Made by a program: the position numbers and the translations under genes
Origin: Vibrio quintilis
GTDB lineage: Bacteria; Pseudomonadota; Gammaproteobacteria; Enterobacterales; Vibrionaceae
Length of the DNA stretch: 64,000 nucleotides
Direction of reading: 5' to 3'
NCBI RefSeq assembly: GCF_024529975.1
Contig: NZ_AP024897.1
Span: forward strand, 3,658,001 to 3,722,000
The notes under the pieces: generated by a model
What the model was told of the DNA's origin: nothing
The model's database searches: none
What the model saw: the letters and a program-made list of their open reading frames with translations, nothing else
Shown here: positions 40,290-51,500 of the stretch, piece by piece
Layout: the number at the start of each line of letters is the position of its first letter
How positions within the stretch are numbered: the first letter of the stretch is position 1

Positions 40290-40418
40290 ATTCCTACGCC
40301 AGCATTATCTGGTTCAGGTCACCAATTCTGATGATTGGTATTATGGGTCCCGGTTTTCAGGCCGATCTCAGCGTCAGAATATGAATATAATCATATCTGG
40401 TTTAGCTCCCCAATGAGT
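40290..40418 (-). promoter_or_regulatory. TPP riboswitch (THI element)
   Basis: Read on the minus strand: GGGGAGCT in the P1 region, GCTGAGAT (P2/P3 core), GGGACCC, and the long conserved tail GACCTGAACCAGATAATG then CTGGCGTAGGAA. These are the invariant THI-box positions that bind thiamine pyrophosphate. About 80 nt separate it from the thiB start. No intrinsic terminator is visible in that space, so control is probably at translation (inference). Confidence 0.95.
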
Positions 40419-40478
40419 GCGAATGAGTTTACTGTGAATCTGAAAAATTAGCTATAATTTCCCGTATTTCTTCCCTTT

Positions 40479-41114
40479 TCACTCTGTGGGGCGATTGTCA
40501 TATCCCCAGCGGGGAACCATAGTTTGCTCTATCCCCAGATGATCGGAAATACGCCCGACCATGAAATCAATCATATCTTCTACTGATTCCGGCTGGGTAT
40601 AAAAGCCCGGCGATGCAGGCATAATAGTCACGCCCGCCTGAGACAGCTTGAGCATATTTTCCAGATGGATGGTAGAAAATGGGGTTTCACGCACCACCAG
40701 AAGCAGTTGCCCTCTTTCTTTAATTACGACATCAGCTGCCCGTTCAATCAGGTTGTCTGACATGCCATACGCAATCGCAGCAAGACTCCCGGCAGAACAG
40801 GGACAAACCACCATCTGTTTTGGCGCAGCGGAACCGGACGCAACCGGAGAAAACCAGTCTTCTTTGCCGCAGACAACCAGCTGCTGTGGCCGGCACTGCA
40901 TGTAATCCACCAGAATCTCGTGTGTTTTTTCCGGTGAGGCGGGTAATTTCACCCCCTGTTCGGTTGCAAGAACCACCCGGGCCGCAGAAGAAATCAGCAG
41001 ATAAACCTGATAATCAGCTGCCAGTAAATGCTGTAGCAACCGAAGTCCGTAAGGACCACCTGAAGCTCCCGTCCATGCCAGTGTTATCTTTTTTTCTTTT
41101 TTTAAATCAGACAT
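40479..41114 (-). CDS. ubiX: Flavin prenyltransferase UbiX
   Basis: Makes the prenylated FMN cofactor needed by the UbiD decarboxylase in ubiquinone synthesis. The FMN-binding GASGGPYG is at 16-23, and [26 protein letters not shown] and [11 protein letters not shown] follow. Length is 211 residues. It overlaps the 3' end of mpl by 8 nt, so the two are translationally coupled. Confidence 0.93.
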   Translation of the reverse strand: MSDLKKEKKITLAWTGASGGPYGLRLLQHLLAADYQVYLLISSAARVVLATEQGVKLPASPEKTHEILVDYMQCRPQQLVVCGKEDWFSPVASGSAAPKQMVVCPCSAGSLAAIAYGMSDNLIERAADVVIKERGQLLLVVRETPFSTIHLENMLKLSQAGVTIMPASPGFYTQPESVEDMIDFMVGRISDHLGIEQTMVPRWGYDNRPTE

Positions 41115-42471
41115 ACTCGTGCTTCTCCAATGCTGCTAATAGTTTTTGATGAATACCGCCAAACCCGCCGTTGCTCATCACCAGAATCTGATCACCCGGC
41201 CGGGAAAATGCCACAATTTGATCCACCAGAGAATCGACATCATCGCTGATAAAACCAGATGAACGACATTGCCCGGCCACATCAGTAACAGACCAGTCAA
41301 GTGCTTCTGGCTGGTATAAGAACACCGCATCAGCCTGATCAAGTGAAGCGGCAAGCGTTGCCTGATGAATCCCCATTTTCATCGTAGCGGAGCGGGGTTC
41401 CAGCACCGCCAGAATCCGTTGCTTATCCACCTTATTTCTCAGACCTTCCAGCGTCATCCTGATGGCTGTCGGGTGGTGCGCAAAATCATCATAAACACTC
41501 ACCCCTTTGATTTCTCCCCGCTTTTCAAGTCTGCGCCGGGTATTCACAAAGTGACCCAGTGCTTCACAGGCAAGTTCAGGAACAACCCCGACATGCCGGG
41601 CCGCACCAATTGCCATCAATGCATTCTGTACATTGTGATCACCGATAAGCGCCCAGTCGACACGCCCGACAACATCACCTTTCCATAAGATCTGGAATGA
41701 AGATCCATCTTTTTTCAGTTTTGTTACATTCCAGTTTTCATCACTCCCGGTATATTCAGTTTCACTCCAGCATCCTTGCGCCAGAACATCCGCCAGATTC
41801 GTATCCTGACGCGGCAATAGTATTCTGCCAATTCCGGGAACAATTCTGACTAAATGATGAAATTGTCGCTTAATCGCATCCAAATCATCGAAGATGTCAG
41901 CATGATCAAACTCAAGATTGTTCATAATCAAGGTCCGGGGATGATAGTGAACAAACTTAGATCGCTTATCGAAAAAAGCACTGTCATATTCATCCGCTTC
42001 GACCACAAAAAAGTCACTTTCGCCCAGTCTGGCCGATGTATCAAAGTTACCGGGAACGCCACCAATCAAAAAACCGGGTTTGTAACCACAGTACTCAAGA
42101 ATCCAGGTCAGCATACTGGATGTGGTTGTTTTTCCATGTGTACCCGATACGGCTAATACCCATCGTTCGCGCAATAAATGTTCACATAGCCACTGCGGTC
42201 CGGAGGTATATTTGAGGTTATGATCTAACATGTATTCCACGCATGGATTACCACGCGTCATTGCATTGCCAACCACAATTAAATCCGGTTCAGACTTAAG
42301 CTGCTCAGGGTTATAACCCTGAATAATTTCAATGCCTTGCGACTCAAGCATTGTGCTCATTGGCGGGTAAACATTTAAATCAGAACCCGTGACACGGTGT
42401 CCCATTTGACGGGCCAGAATGGCAATTCCGCCCATGAATGTGCCACAAATTCCCAATATATGTATGTGCAT
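41107..42471 (-). CDS. mpl: UDP-MurNAc-tripeptide ligase Mpl
   Basis: Recycles murein tripeptide by ligating it to UDP-MurNAc. Mur-ligase family: N-terminal [15 protein letters not shown] motif GTHGKTT at 110-116, then [10 protein letters not shown] and HHPTAI. Length is 454 (457 in E. coli). Start ATG 42471. It is divergent from fbp, as in many Vibrio and Enterobacterales. Confidence 0.96.
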   Translation of the reverse strand: MHIHILGICGTFMGGIAILARQMGHRVTGSDLNVYPPMSTMLESQGIEIIQGYNPEQLKSEPDLIVVGNAMTRGNPCVEYMLDHNLKYTSGPQWLCEHLLRERWVLAVSGTHGKTTTSSMLTWILEYCGYKPGFLIGGVPGNFDTSARLGESDFFVVEADEYDSAFFDKRSKFVHYHPRTLIMNNLEFDHADIFDDLDAIKRQFHHLVRIVPGIGRILLPRQDTNLADVLAQGCWSETEYTGSDENWNVTKLKKDGSSFQILWKGDVVGRVDWALIGDHNVQNALMAIGAARHVGVVPELACEALGHFVNTRRRLEKRGEIKGVSVYDDFAHHPTAIRMTLEGLRNKVDKQRILAVLEPRSATMKMGIHQATLAASLDQADAVFLYQPEALDWSVTDVAGQCRSSGFISDDVDSLVDQIVAFSRPGDQILVMSNGGFGGIHQKLLAALEKHEYV

Positions 42472-43840
<1,369 letters not shown>

Positions 43841-43856
43841 CCGCTTCAGGACAGGC

Positions 43857-43878
43857 GCCCTTTGCTTCAGAAGGGCTT
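43857..43878 (+). terminator. Weak hairpin after fbp
   Basis: GCCCTT, 8-nt loop, AAGGGC, followed by TTCCC. Too few T for a confident terminator. Confidence 0.35.
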
Positions 43879-44016
43879 CCCTGATTCTGTAGTATCCCCG
43901 GATGATTATTTCATGTGACAGGCGATTTCAGTCATACAGGTTTTGCGTTCAAAGCTGAACTGAATAATAATATGCGTCCTAACTGAAAAGTTAATTAAAA
44001 TCTAAGGAATTCTCTC

Positions 44017-44544
44017 ATGAGCTTGAACAATGTGCCTGCTGGCAAATCTCTTCCTGATGACATTTATGTTGTTATCGAAATCCCGGCAAATGCAGATCCG
44101 ATCAAATACGAAGTAGACAAAGATTCCGGTGCTGTGTTCGTTGACCGTTTCATGTCTACACCGATGTTTTATCCATGTAACTACGGTTACGTGAATAACA
44201 CATTATCTCTGGATGGAGACCCGGTAGATGTTTTGGTACCGACACCTCATCCACTGGTTCCTGGTGCTGTCATTCGTTGCCGTCCGGTCGGTGTTTTGAA
44301 AATGACCGATGAGTCAGGTGAAGATGCAAAAGTTGTCGCTGTTCCTCATTCTAAACTGACGAAAGAATATGATCACATTCAGGATGTTGATGATCTGCCT
44401 GAATTGCTGAAAGCACAAATCAAGCATTTCTTTGAGCGTTACAAAGAGCTTGAAGCAGGTAAATGGGTCAAAGTTGACGGCTGGGAAGATGCAGAAGCTG
44501 CACGTGCTGAAATTCTGTCTTCTTACGAGCGGGCTCAGAAATAA
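44017..44544 (+). CDS. ppa: Inorganic pyrophosphatase Ppa
   Basis: Hydrolyses pyrophosphate, pulling biosynthetic reactions forward. The metal-site aspartates Asp66, Asp68 and Asp71 lie in [15 protein letters not shown]. Length is 175 residues (176 in E. coli). AAGGAA precedes ATG 44017. It is followed by a strong terminator. Confidence 0.98.
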   Translation: MSLNNVPAGKSLPDDIYVVIEIPANADPIKYEVDKDSGAVFVDRFMSTPMFYPCNYGYVNNTLSLDGDPVDVLVPTPHPLVPGAVIRCRPVGVLKMTDESGEDAKVVAVPHSKLTKEYDHIQDVDDLPELLKAQIKHFFERYKELEAGKWVKVDGWEDAEAARAEILSSYERAQK

Positions 44545-44578
44545 TCAGCTATCGATTCATTTCAGACCAATAAATGAA

Positions 44579-44610
44579 AGCCATTATCTTTCGAGATAAT
44601 GGCTTTTTTT
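44579..44610 (+). terminator. Intrinsic terminator after ppa
   Basis: AGCCATTATCT, TTCG tetraloop, AGATAATGGCT, then T7. Confidence 0.95.
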
Positions 44611-44654
44611 CAGAACGTTTTTCAGAAATGGCAATTAAAGTGGGTCCATCAACG

Positions 44655-45041
44655 CTATTCATAATCGGATTCTGACATATAGGCTCCGGAAGTAACATCA
44701 TCTTCCCATTGCCCCTGCTCATATGCTGTTCTGAAATCAGGGTTATCCTGATCACAAACACCATAATAAGGTGCTTGTGTCAGCCCTAACTGAAACGGGT
44801 CCTGAGCACAATACGCCTGATTACCAGCGCTATATCCCTGAATATAATCTGCATAACGTTCATCAGTTAACTCGTTTACTCCCTGCTCTGACAGTTCAGC
44901 AAAAGAAGTTTTATCCAACCCCTGAAACCCCTGATCATACCCGAATTGCTGCCATCCCTGACTGTCAGACACAACGGGTAAAGACTGAGAACTACAAGCT
45001 GAAATGAATAACGCACATACCACTGTTAATAAACTTTTCAT
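44655..45041 (-). CDS. DUF2799-type lipoprotein
   Basis: A 128-residue predicted lipoprotein. The signal peptide ends with a lipobox FISAC (Cys16), so it is lipidated and probably periplasm-facing. The mature part is acidic and rich in Gly, Tyr, Gln and Asp, with repeated G-Y-x-x-G turns (FGYDQGFQG, IQGYSAGNQAYC). This pattern is that of DUF2799 proteins; their function is unknown. AGGAGAAACTCCC precedes ATG 45041. It is convergent with ppa across the terminator. Confidence 0.78.
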   Translation of the reverse strand: MKSLLTVVCALFISACSSQSLPVVSDSQGWQQFGYDQGFQGLDKTSFAELSEQGVNELTDERYADYIQGYSAGNQAYCAQDPFQLGLTQAPYYGVCDQDNPDFRTAYEQGQWEDDVTSGAYMSESDYE

Positions 45042-45126
45042 GGGAGTTTCTCCTCATCTCCAGATTCATTAACAGTGTAGATGTGTTAATTGTAATTAAT
45101 TAGTGCGATCTATGTAAACAAATGCA

Positions 45127-45165
45127 AAGTCAGGTGAAGCAATGTAAAGACGCTTCACCTGACTT
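45127..45165. terminator. Perfect 14-bp hairpin between two minus-strand genes
   Basis: AAGTCAGGTGAAGC and GCTTCACCTGACTT pair completely around an 11-nt loop. There is no T tract on either strand. It lies 55 nt past the end of the chemoreceptor-like gene and upstream of the DUF2799 gene. Confidence 0.6.
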
Positions 45166-45219
45166 CGTTCAGTTGGAAATCAAGTCGATGAATTTACTTC
45201 AAAAACCCTAAAAAATCAG

Positions 45220-45816
45220 CTATAGCCCTGATACTTTGAATGTATCCTGTATAAAATTTTCCAGCTCAGAGCTAATACTGAGAGCCTGATGCGCCAGCAT
45301 TGAAACTTCATCTGCAATCAAAGCCAGTCTGCGGCCACTTTCTCCGGCTTTTGCAGCTTCAATGACTGTATTCAGTGCCAGTAAATTTATCTGAGCAGAA
45401 AGCTCCAAAACCGTATTCAGCATTTCATGAAAAGGGGCAGAAATCTCTTCATTCAGATAAGCCATGTCAGGTTGTACAAAGGTTCTCTTCGATTTTTGCA
45501 TCAATCGCTGAATGGCCAGATAAGAGTTTTGAAAATCTTGAGGATCAAATCTCCGGCGCTCCTGATCACCCTGTTCATCAGACTTTAAAACAATCCCATC
45601 GCAAATTTGATTCAAAAGAAATTCATCTGTGGGAGAATTCACTCTTAGCCGGTCTTTCAGTTGTTCATAAAGTAATAATGTGCTGATTTCTGATTCTTTT
45701 AGTTCAAGTTCAGCACTAAGTTCATTAATATCCCTTTGGTAAAATCTTTTTAATCGTTCTACTTCTTGACGTAACAAATGAGTATCCGACTCATTTGGTC
45801 TACTCAATAATACCAC
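45220..45816 (-). CDS. Small soluble chemoreceptor-signalling-tip protein
   Basis: A 198-residue protein with no signal peptide or membrane segment. Residues 12-55 form a charged coiled coil. Residues 124-190 match the cytoplasmic hairpin tip of methyl-accepting chemotaxis proteins: INLLALNTVIEAAKAGESGRRLALIADEV, where MCPs have a TNLLALNAAIEAARAGE-type segment followed by GRGFAVVADEV. That tip is the part that contacts CheA and CheW. Methylation helices, HAMP and sensor domains are absent. The start is a GTG at 45816 with AGGAGG 5 nt upstream; a longer frame from 45894 has no ribosome binding site. It could be a reduced signalling adaptor or the remnant of a larger receptor; the good ribosome site and intact frame favour a working gene. 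Confidence 0.72.
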   Translation of the reverse strand: MVLLSRPNESDTHLLRQEVERLKRFYQRDINELSAELELKESEISTLLLYEQLKDRLRVNSPTDEFLLNQICDGIVLKSDEQGDQERRRFDPQDFQNSYLAIQRLMQKSKRTFVQPDMAYLNEEISAPFHEMLNTVLELSAQINLLALNTVIEAAKAGESGRRLALIADEVSMLAHQALSISSELENFIQDTFKVSGL

Positions 45817-46349
45817 CTCAACCTCCTGCCTGTTCAAAGATAAGCATTTTATAATTTTTCCCGGCAATATAGCTTGAGTGTATAACCAGACCATTTTTTA
45901 TAATTTTAATATCCAGCAAACTGACTCAATTTACCAACATCCAGACATCTGTTCACTCAAGATGACACGAGAGTAACAGAACAAAAAGCACCCAATTCAT
46001 CCAGCTTAAGGAAAAAGGAACTTGATTCAGGAATCATATTTACGATATTGATGAAAGTGTTTCTATACCGATCAGCAAAAATCCCTGACCGGTCACATTA
46101 TTATGCAACACGGAAAAGATTAGCACGTTTTACAGGTAAGTGTAGCGGATCAAACAGAAAGGCAGGATAGCACCGACTTAAAATCCGGTGAAACAGCATG
46201 CGGTGCTTCCTGAAATTATTCTAACCAGAGTCGCCTGGTGGTTGGTTGTTTAGAGGTGTTTTCATAAAATCCCTTACCATGGGAATGCTATTAGTCGTAG
46301 CACACAGGTTCTCCATAGTAAGGGAAGTACTGCTTATGGACTCAGGTTA
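45817..46349. other. Structured 533-nt intergenic region
   Basis: No convincing gene. Two large imperfect palindromes are present: CAGGATAGCACCG (46163-46175) with CGGTGCTTCCTG (46201-46212), 12 bp with one bulged base; and CCCTTACCATGG (46271-46282) with CCATAGTAAGGG (46313-46324), which encloses a TGCTA/TAGCA stem. The second is listed as the likely end of the porin transcript; the first is unexplained. Confidence 0.5.
46271..46324 (-). terminator. Likely 3' structure of the porin transcript
   Basis: On the minus strand CCCTTACTATGG and CCATGGTAAGGG pair (11 of 12 bp) and are followed by ATTTTA. An inner TGCTA/TAGCA stem makes it multi-branched. It begins 26 nt after the porin stop codon. 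Confidence 0.55.
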
Positions 46350-47534
46350 TTAAAAATGGAAATCAATCTGTGTCCGGATCAGGTGTTTACTTGAGCTATC
46401 CGTAGAGATTTTTTTCTGTTGTGAGTAGAAGGTTTCCCACACGACATTTTTGTACAGCACATATTTAACGCCGGCGATCCATCCTTTTGCATCTGCAGGC
46501 AATGAGCTCCATTCATCATCATGTGAGTAATCACCATACTTTTCAAAGTCGATATAACGGGCATACAGGCTATATGAACCAATCTGATTTAAGTCAGTGG
46601 CTTTATAGTCGACACGATATTCCTGACTGTTGTTATAGTCATCCGCATTGGTCCAGACATAACTACCAGTCAGCGTCACATCATCAATTGGTTTGTATTG
46701 CAGCTCAACGGCTCCCATACGATCCATCATTTGCTTATCATCGTCATTTTCGTTGCTGGCGAACGTCAGGCTGGTTGCCAGTTGATCGACGATGTGACCT
46801 GTCACGTTCAAACCACTGATTGTAGTTTCTGAGCCATTAGGCATCGTGACCAGATCGCCCTGACGAGGTCTCCACCAGAAAGCTTTCGCATTCCAGTCTT
46901 TCACAAAGGTGTAATCAACCTGAATACCATCAGCAGCATGACCGAATGGTACATTCTGGAAGCCAAGCCCCCACCATTTTGTACCAAGCGCAAGACCTAT
47001 ACCGTCATATGGATGACCTTCTACCCAGATACGCTGAACGGTTCCGTCCTGATCATCACTACCCGGGTCATCACGCCATGACTGGTTCACGGTATAACCT
47101 TTACGGGCTTCGCTTTGGAAATGAGCTTCCCATTCATCCGAGACTTTCATCTTCGCTTCAAAATCCATGTAGAAGTGTCGGTTGTTTGTGCCGGCACCGA
47201 TACCGATTTCATCCCGGTCATCATGGTCATACTTAGCCCGGAAGAAACCAAAAAAAGTAATTCGTTCGATCGCGGACTTCAGCGCTTCATAGCCGCTGCT
47301 ACCTTCATCCAGTTTTGGATCATTAATTTTTGCCAGATTGCTTTCATACTTTTCACGCATCTGGCGCATTTTCTGTAGTTCAGCTTCATAGGTCTGATGC
47401 ATCTGTTCCATTTTGGCAACTTCTGCGTCCAGTGCTTTCTGATCCATATGATCATCTGCAAATGTTGCTGCCGAATAGAGGGAACAGCAGGCGCAACTGA
47501 GTGTCACTGCGAGTGATAGCGTTTTAATCTTCAT
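46350..47534 (-). CDS. Outer-membrane porin with N-terminal coiled coil
   Basis: A 394-residue secreted protein. The signal peptide cleaves near residue 26 (ATFA/DDHM). Residues 30-70 form a charged heptad-rich coiled coil (ALDAEVAKMEQMHQTYEAEL). The rest alternates as amphipathic strands rich in aromatic and acidic residues and ends in a terminal Phe (DFHF), the signature of a BamA-inserted beta-barrel. It resembles the putative-porin group in which an N-terminal coil precedes the barrel; substrate is unknown. ATG 47534 has AGGA upstream; a TTG-led frame from 47579 would put 15 residues ahead of the signal peptide. Confidence 0.8.
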   Translation of the reverse strand: MKIKTLSLAVTLSCACCSLYSAATFADDHMDQKALDAEVAKMEQMHQTYEAELQKMRQMREKYESNLAKINDPKLDEGSSGYEALKSAIERITFFGFFRAKYDHDDRDEIGIGAGTNNRHFYMDFEAKMKVSDEWEAHFQSEARKGYTVNQSWRDDPGSDDQDGTVQRIWVEGHPYDGIGLALGTKWWGLGFQNVPFGHAADGIQVDYTFVKDWNAKAFWWRPRQGDLVTMPNGSETTISGLNVTGHIVDQLATSLTFASNENDDDKQMMDRMGAVELQYKPIDDVTLTGSYVWTNADDYNNSQEYRVDYKATDLNQIGSYSLYARYIDFEKYGDYSHDDEWSSLPADAKGWIAGVKYVLYKNVVWETFYSQQKKISTDSSSKHLIRTQIDFHF

Positions 47535-47846
47535 TGGTAGATATCCTATATATTTTTGTAGGGTTTGCTTCTCCAGCAAACTGTTCTTTTATTACTTCAT
47601 CCGGAAATACCGTGATGTATCTTTTATCTAAGATTGTTTATTTCGTTATCGGTCGACTGCCATTCATCGCCATCCAACCACTGCCGAAACGGCCGATAAT
47701 ATTAAAACTTGTGAATGACTATTCCTGACTTCCTGGCATCCCCGAAGGAAACCAAAGGGAAACCGGTTCCCCGAAAAGCCACATTAACCAGTAAAACGCA
47801 CGTCCCATTGCATTTTTAGTCGCAATCTCAGGTATATAATCAATGT

Positions 47847-47945
47847 GATTTCTGAGACATACAGTTAGTAAAATCTCAGAAAACTCTGTAATTCTATAAA
47901 TCTATATCGATTAAGATTGTGCAGGGCTGCACATTTTTATTTTTT
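47847..47945 (+). ncRNA. Candidate small regulatory RNA
   Basis: A perfect -10 TATAAT at 47835-47840 predicts a start near 47847. The ~100-nt transcript would have a 9-bp 5' stem (TTTCTGAGA 47849-47857 with TCTCAGAAA 47874-47882), an AU-rich single-stranded middle, and a terminator TGTGCA-GGGC-TGCACA (47918-47933) followed by TTTTTATTTTTT. No plus-strand gene precedes this terminator and the next genes run the other way, so it can only end a separate transcript. The -35 is weak (TTTTTA) and is flanked by a dyad ATTGC (47807-47811)/GCAAT (47822-47826), which may be an activator or repressor site. Confidence 0.55.
47918..47945 (+). terminator. Orphan intrinsic terminator
   Basis: TGTGCA, GGGC loop, TGCACA, T5-A-T6. 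It has the form of a Hfq-type sRNA 3' end. Confidence 0.75.
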
Positions 47946-48002
47946 GGGGATTAAATATGGAAACCGGTTTCACGTTTTGCAAAGCAGGTCACTAAAATAA
48001 TT

Positions 48003-48044
48003 AAAAAAGAAAAGCGACCCGAAACTAAAAATATAAGTTTCAGG
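48003..48044 (-). terminator. Probable terminator after ytfP
   Basis: On the minus strand CCTGAAACT, 9-nt loop, AGTTTCGGG (9 bp with one G-T), followed a few bases later by TTTTCTTTTTT. Confidence 0.55.
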
Positions 48045-48102
48045 AAGAAATCCGGCTGATATTTTGATTATTCTCAACTATCTTCACAAGATAAAAAAGT
48101 TA

Positions 48103-48447
48103 TTATTGCTGGCACCAATCACCTGAAATAATAACCTGCTTTAATTTAGAAACATCCTGATATATATAAATCCAGGCACGTCCGAAAGGCGTATTAATCT
48201 CCTCACGACGATACTCAACCGGAATATCTTCCAGCTCATCAAGCCGGGCCAAACACGCCTCACTCACCTCATAAACTTCGCCACAGACTGACTGCTCTCC
48301 CTGAGTCAATCCCGGATATTCCCCGAGGTGATACAACGCATACGCTGGTTTTGTGCTGTAATAACCCAAAAATTTGCTGTCTTCGAGAAAGAAGTGATTC
48401 ATTTCCCCTTGCCGGAGCGTACCGTAAACAAACACTAAATGTTGCAT
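48103..48447 (-). CDS. ytfP: Gamma-glutamylcyclotransferase-like protein YtfP
   Basis: A 114-residue cyclotransferase-fold protein. The substrate loop FVYGTLRQGEMNH starts at residue 6, and the catalytic acid lies in LDELEDIPVEYRRE. E. coli YtfP (113 residues) is the homologue and likewise follows tamB. The function is thought to be gamma-glutamyl-amine or peptide cyclisation but is not proven. GGGAGG precedes ATG 48447; an upstream in-frame start at 48477 is not needed. Confidence 0.9.
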   Translation of the reverse strand: MQHLVFVYGTLRQGEMNHFFLEDSKFLGYYSTKPAYALYHLGEYPGLTQGEQSVCGEVYEVSEACLARLDELEDIPVEYRREEINTPFGRAWIYIYQDVSKLKQVIISGDWCQQ

Positions 48448-48468
48448 ATTTCCTCCCTGAAATATGAC

Positions 48469-48509
48469 TATACCCAAACAGCCTGAAGATGCAGGTTTGC
48501 CTGGGTATA
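48469..48509. repeat. Palindromic repeat element, copy 2 (Vibrio REP-like)
   Basis: Outer arms TATACCCA and TGGGTATA pair; the inner CCTG/CAGG stem closes AAGATG. It shares TATACCC, CCTGAAGATGCA and GGGTATAAAG with the copy at 33323-33368 but is more diverged, with two mismatched positions and one arm a base longer. It lies between ytfP and tamB. Confidence 0.75.
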
Positions 48510-48513
48510 AAGA

Positions 48514-51500
48514 CTAATCAAATTCAAATTGATACAACAGATCAACTGTACTGGTCAATCCGGAAACAGCCTCCAGATACAGATCTTTCATCAGCCGGTA
48601 ACGAACCGTAAACTCACCAACTGAATTAAAAATACCCACCCCGTATTTCACCTGTAATCCCGGTAGAATATAACCACTGACAGTGACCTGCGTACCATCT
48701 CCGGCACCATTGGTATCCAGCTCCAAATCCTGAACGCCAAAGGCTTGCCCCAACTCTCCGACCAGTTTACCACTCTGAGCCAGCGTCAAACCAATCAGAC
48801 TGCTGGTCACGGTATGGCCTCCGGAGTCAGATGTCAGGTTTTTCCCTCTGAGCAGGTAAGATAATGCATTCGCCTGAGGCATAGCCGGGTCAGAAAAAAC
48901 GGTGACGACAGGGTTATCGGCCGGACCTGTCACCTGAATACCGGCTGTCACTTCATCTTCTATCTGCTCCGGGTTACGGATGGCCGTAATAGACACATAG
49001 GGCTGATCGGCTGGCCCGTTCATTAATATCTTCCCTTGCTGTATCAGTAAGTCCTGACCAAAAGATCGATAACTGCCATCCAGTATATTCACTTCTCCGT
49101 GTATAAATGGAGACTGATCCCGTTGCGAGACATTTAATTTACCCTGTAATCGTCCTTTAAGACCAAATGCAGCAATAGAAAGCTCATCGCCTAACTCAAC
49201 ACTTAAGTTCGTATTCAACCGAAATGGTAAAGCGCCTTTCTCTTGCCGGGGTGAACCAGATTCATCCAGAATCACCTGATCGTCAGACACTTTGATGGCG
49301 CCCGAAGGCAGTTGATCAATCTTAATCTCACCTTCAGGTAACGAGACTTTTCCGGTGACTGATGCAGATTTCGGTGACATTGTCAGTTTGATATCGGGGA
49401 CAGCTTTCAGGCGGACCATAGGCAGCATATTTATCTGCACACTATCGAAGTACAGATGCGAGAAGATCTTCCAGTTATCAGGTGATTTCCAGTCTCCTTT
49501 ACCTTCCAGAGACAATTTCCCGTCCGGCGTCTTCACATCCGCAAGCCAGTCCGCCTGATATCCATGCAAAGTAACACGGATTTTTCCCTGACGGATGTCT
49601 ACAGGCGTCATTTGCCCTTTCACTCTCATTTCATCCATGCGCAAATCCCCATAGATTTGAGGGTGAAGCATCTCACCTTTGAGTTTCAGCCGGCTATTCA
49701 CAACGGTATGAAAATCATTATATTCCCCCAGGAACCCCTTAAGAAAATCAAGAGAAACCTGATGAACTTCAATATCCCCCTGAATTTTCTTGTCTGCCTG
49801 ACTAACATCCGGGATATCGAGACTCATTTTTAAATGACCATTTTGCGATAAATCCAACAATGTATTCAGAGATAACCGCTGATCCTTCACATGCGCCTGA
49901 ACCCCAAAAGTCTGCCACTGTACTGTGACAGGCCTGGATTGTTCCATCTTCGTAAACTTGCCGGATTTTACCCCAGCCTGCATTGTCAATTCCGGAGACA
50001 AACCCTGTTGCCATGTCACGACACCATTACCGTTGACATCGCCACTCAAAGAAATATCTTCCGGTAAAAGCGTAGCGAGCTGCTGTAACCGGAGATGGTT
50101 TAAAGAAAATTTCAGCTGACCAGCCTCAGCGCTGACTTCAGCATCCTGATCCAGACATAAGTGAGCCTGCTTATTCAGCCAGCAATGCGCCTGAATTCTG
50201 ACTTGTTTCGATTCACTATCCAGAAAAATTCCGGTTGGTTTTTCCAGTACAACAGACTGCTTTTTGGCTGATAGATTCACTTCAGTCAGCTTTCCCTGCC
50301 ACTGTTTCCAGTTATCAGATACACCTCCGGATAACCGGAACACGCCATCACCCAATGACGTTTTCAGCGTCAGTGCTGCCTGATGTTTGTCCTGAGTTCC
50401 ATGAATATTCAGTCTGGCTGAATCAATCCGGTCGTTCTGATATTTTCCTTCCAGCAGCTGAACATTCATCTCTCCCTGAATCTCCGGATCAGACTGAAGA
50501 TGACCTTTCAGACGAACCGTCCGCGTACTGAACAGGTTTTGCCAGTGAATATGACGCCCGGACAGCTCCATGCTGAGATCCGGAGCAGACAGTTGCCCGG
50601 TCAGTTTGACTTCTCCCTGAACCTGACCAGATAAAGCTCCGACGGATTTAGATAGATCGGGGAAATGAATCCCGACATCCATGTTGAGCTGTTGATCAAC
50701 AGAACCTTGTGCGACGAGATAATTTGGTCCATGTGAAAGATTCAGTCCGGGCACATCAACTTTCACTGCTTGCGATTTCGAGTCTCCCGATGCCTGAAAG
50801 CTGCCGGTGACCTGCAGTGGGTATTGTCTGAGTTTTCCTGTCACATTCATCTGTGAAACAGCAACAGACCAGGCAGGATCGATCATTGACGCTTCAAACC
50901 GGAATGTCCCATCAAGCTGCCCCGGATACTCCGGCCACTGAGTCTGCGGTTCAACATGACTCAGCTGAATATCCGAGTGGATTGAAAAACCATCTTGCCA
51001 GTTGATTGTCGATTGCCCGGAAACCTGGCCATTCAGCAAACCCAGTTCCAGCTGAGCCAAATCAAACTGCGTCTTTGTTCCGGCTCCGGATAATTTGAAA
51101 TCTGTCTCCGGGATGTCCTGCCCGTTGACCTGACCATCCCCCTGAACCTGATATTTTTCCGTATTACCCTGAATCACCAGATGCCCTAATCCAAATTGAT
51201 AAGCCGGGGCACCGGCAGGCGGCCACCCACCTGACAAATGATTCACTTCAACCCGGAACGGAAAATGTTCAGAGGCAGATAAAGGCGCGACTTTTACCTT
51301 CATTTCCCCGGTAATTTTTCCATCCAGTGAAATATTGCTTTCCAACTGTTGCAAACTTCCTTTTGCCGTCACAGAAACCGACTGTCCGGACAGCTGAGAG
51401 GCTTTCAACAATGTATCCAGCTGTAAATCCAGCGGATAATGCCGGTTCAGCTCAAGATGTCCTTTCATCCGGACATCCACTTGCGGTGTGTTTAAATCGA

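Larger units (their letters stand above)
47535..48102. other. Intergenic region porin / ytfP
   Basis: A 568-nt non-coding region holding the porin promoter side, the candidate sRNA at 47847-47945 and the ytfP terminator. A 64-codon plus-strand frame at 47534-47728 has no family resemblance. Confidence 0.5.

Noticed and set aside
46160..46215. Cobalamin or c-di-GMP riboswitch in the structured region
   Set aside because: The GCCACTG B12 box and the invariant c-di-GMP-I core are absent; only the base-paired arms look similar.
47534..47728. 64-codon plus-strand frame in the porin leader
   Set aside because: Begins inside the porin ribosome binding region on the opposite strand, and shows no coding pattern.
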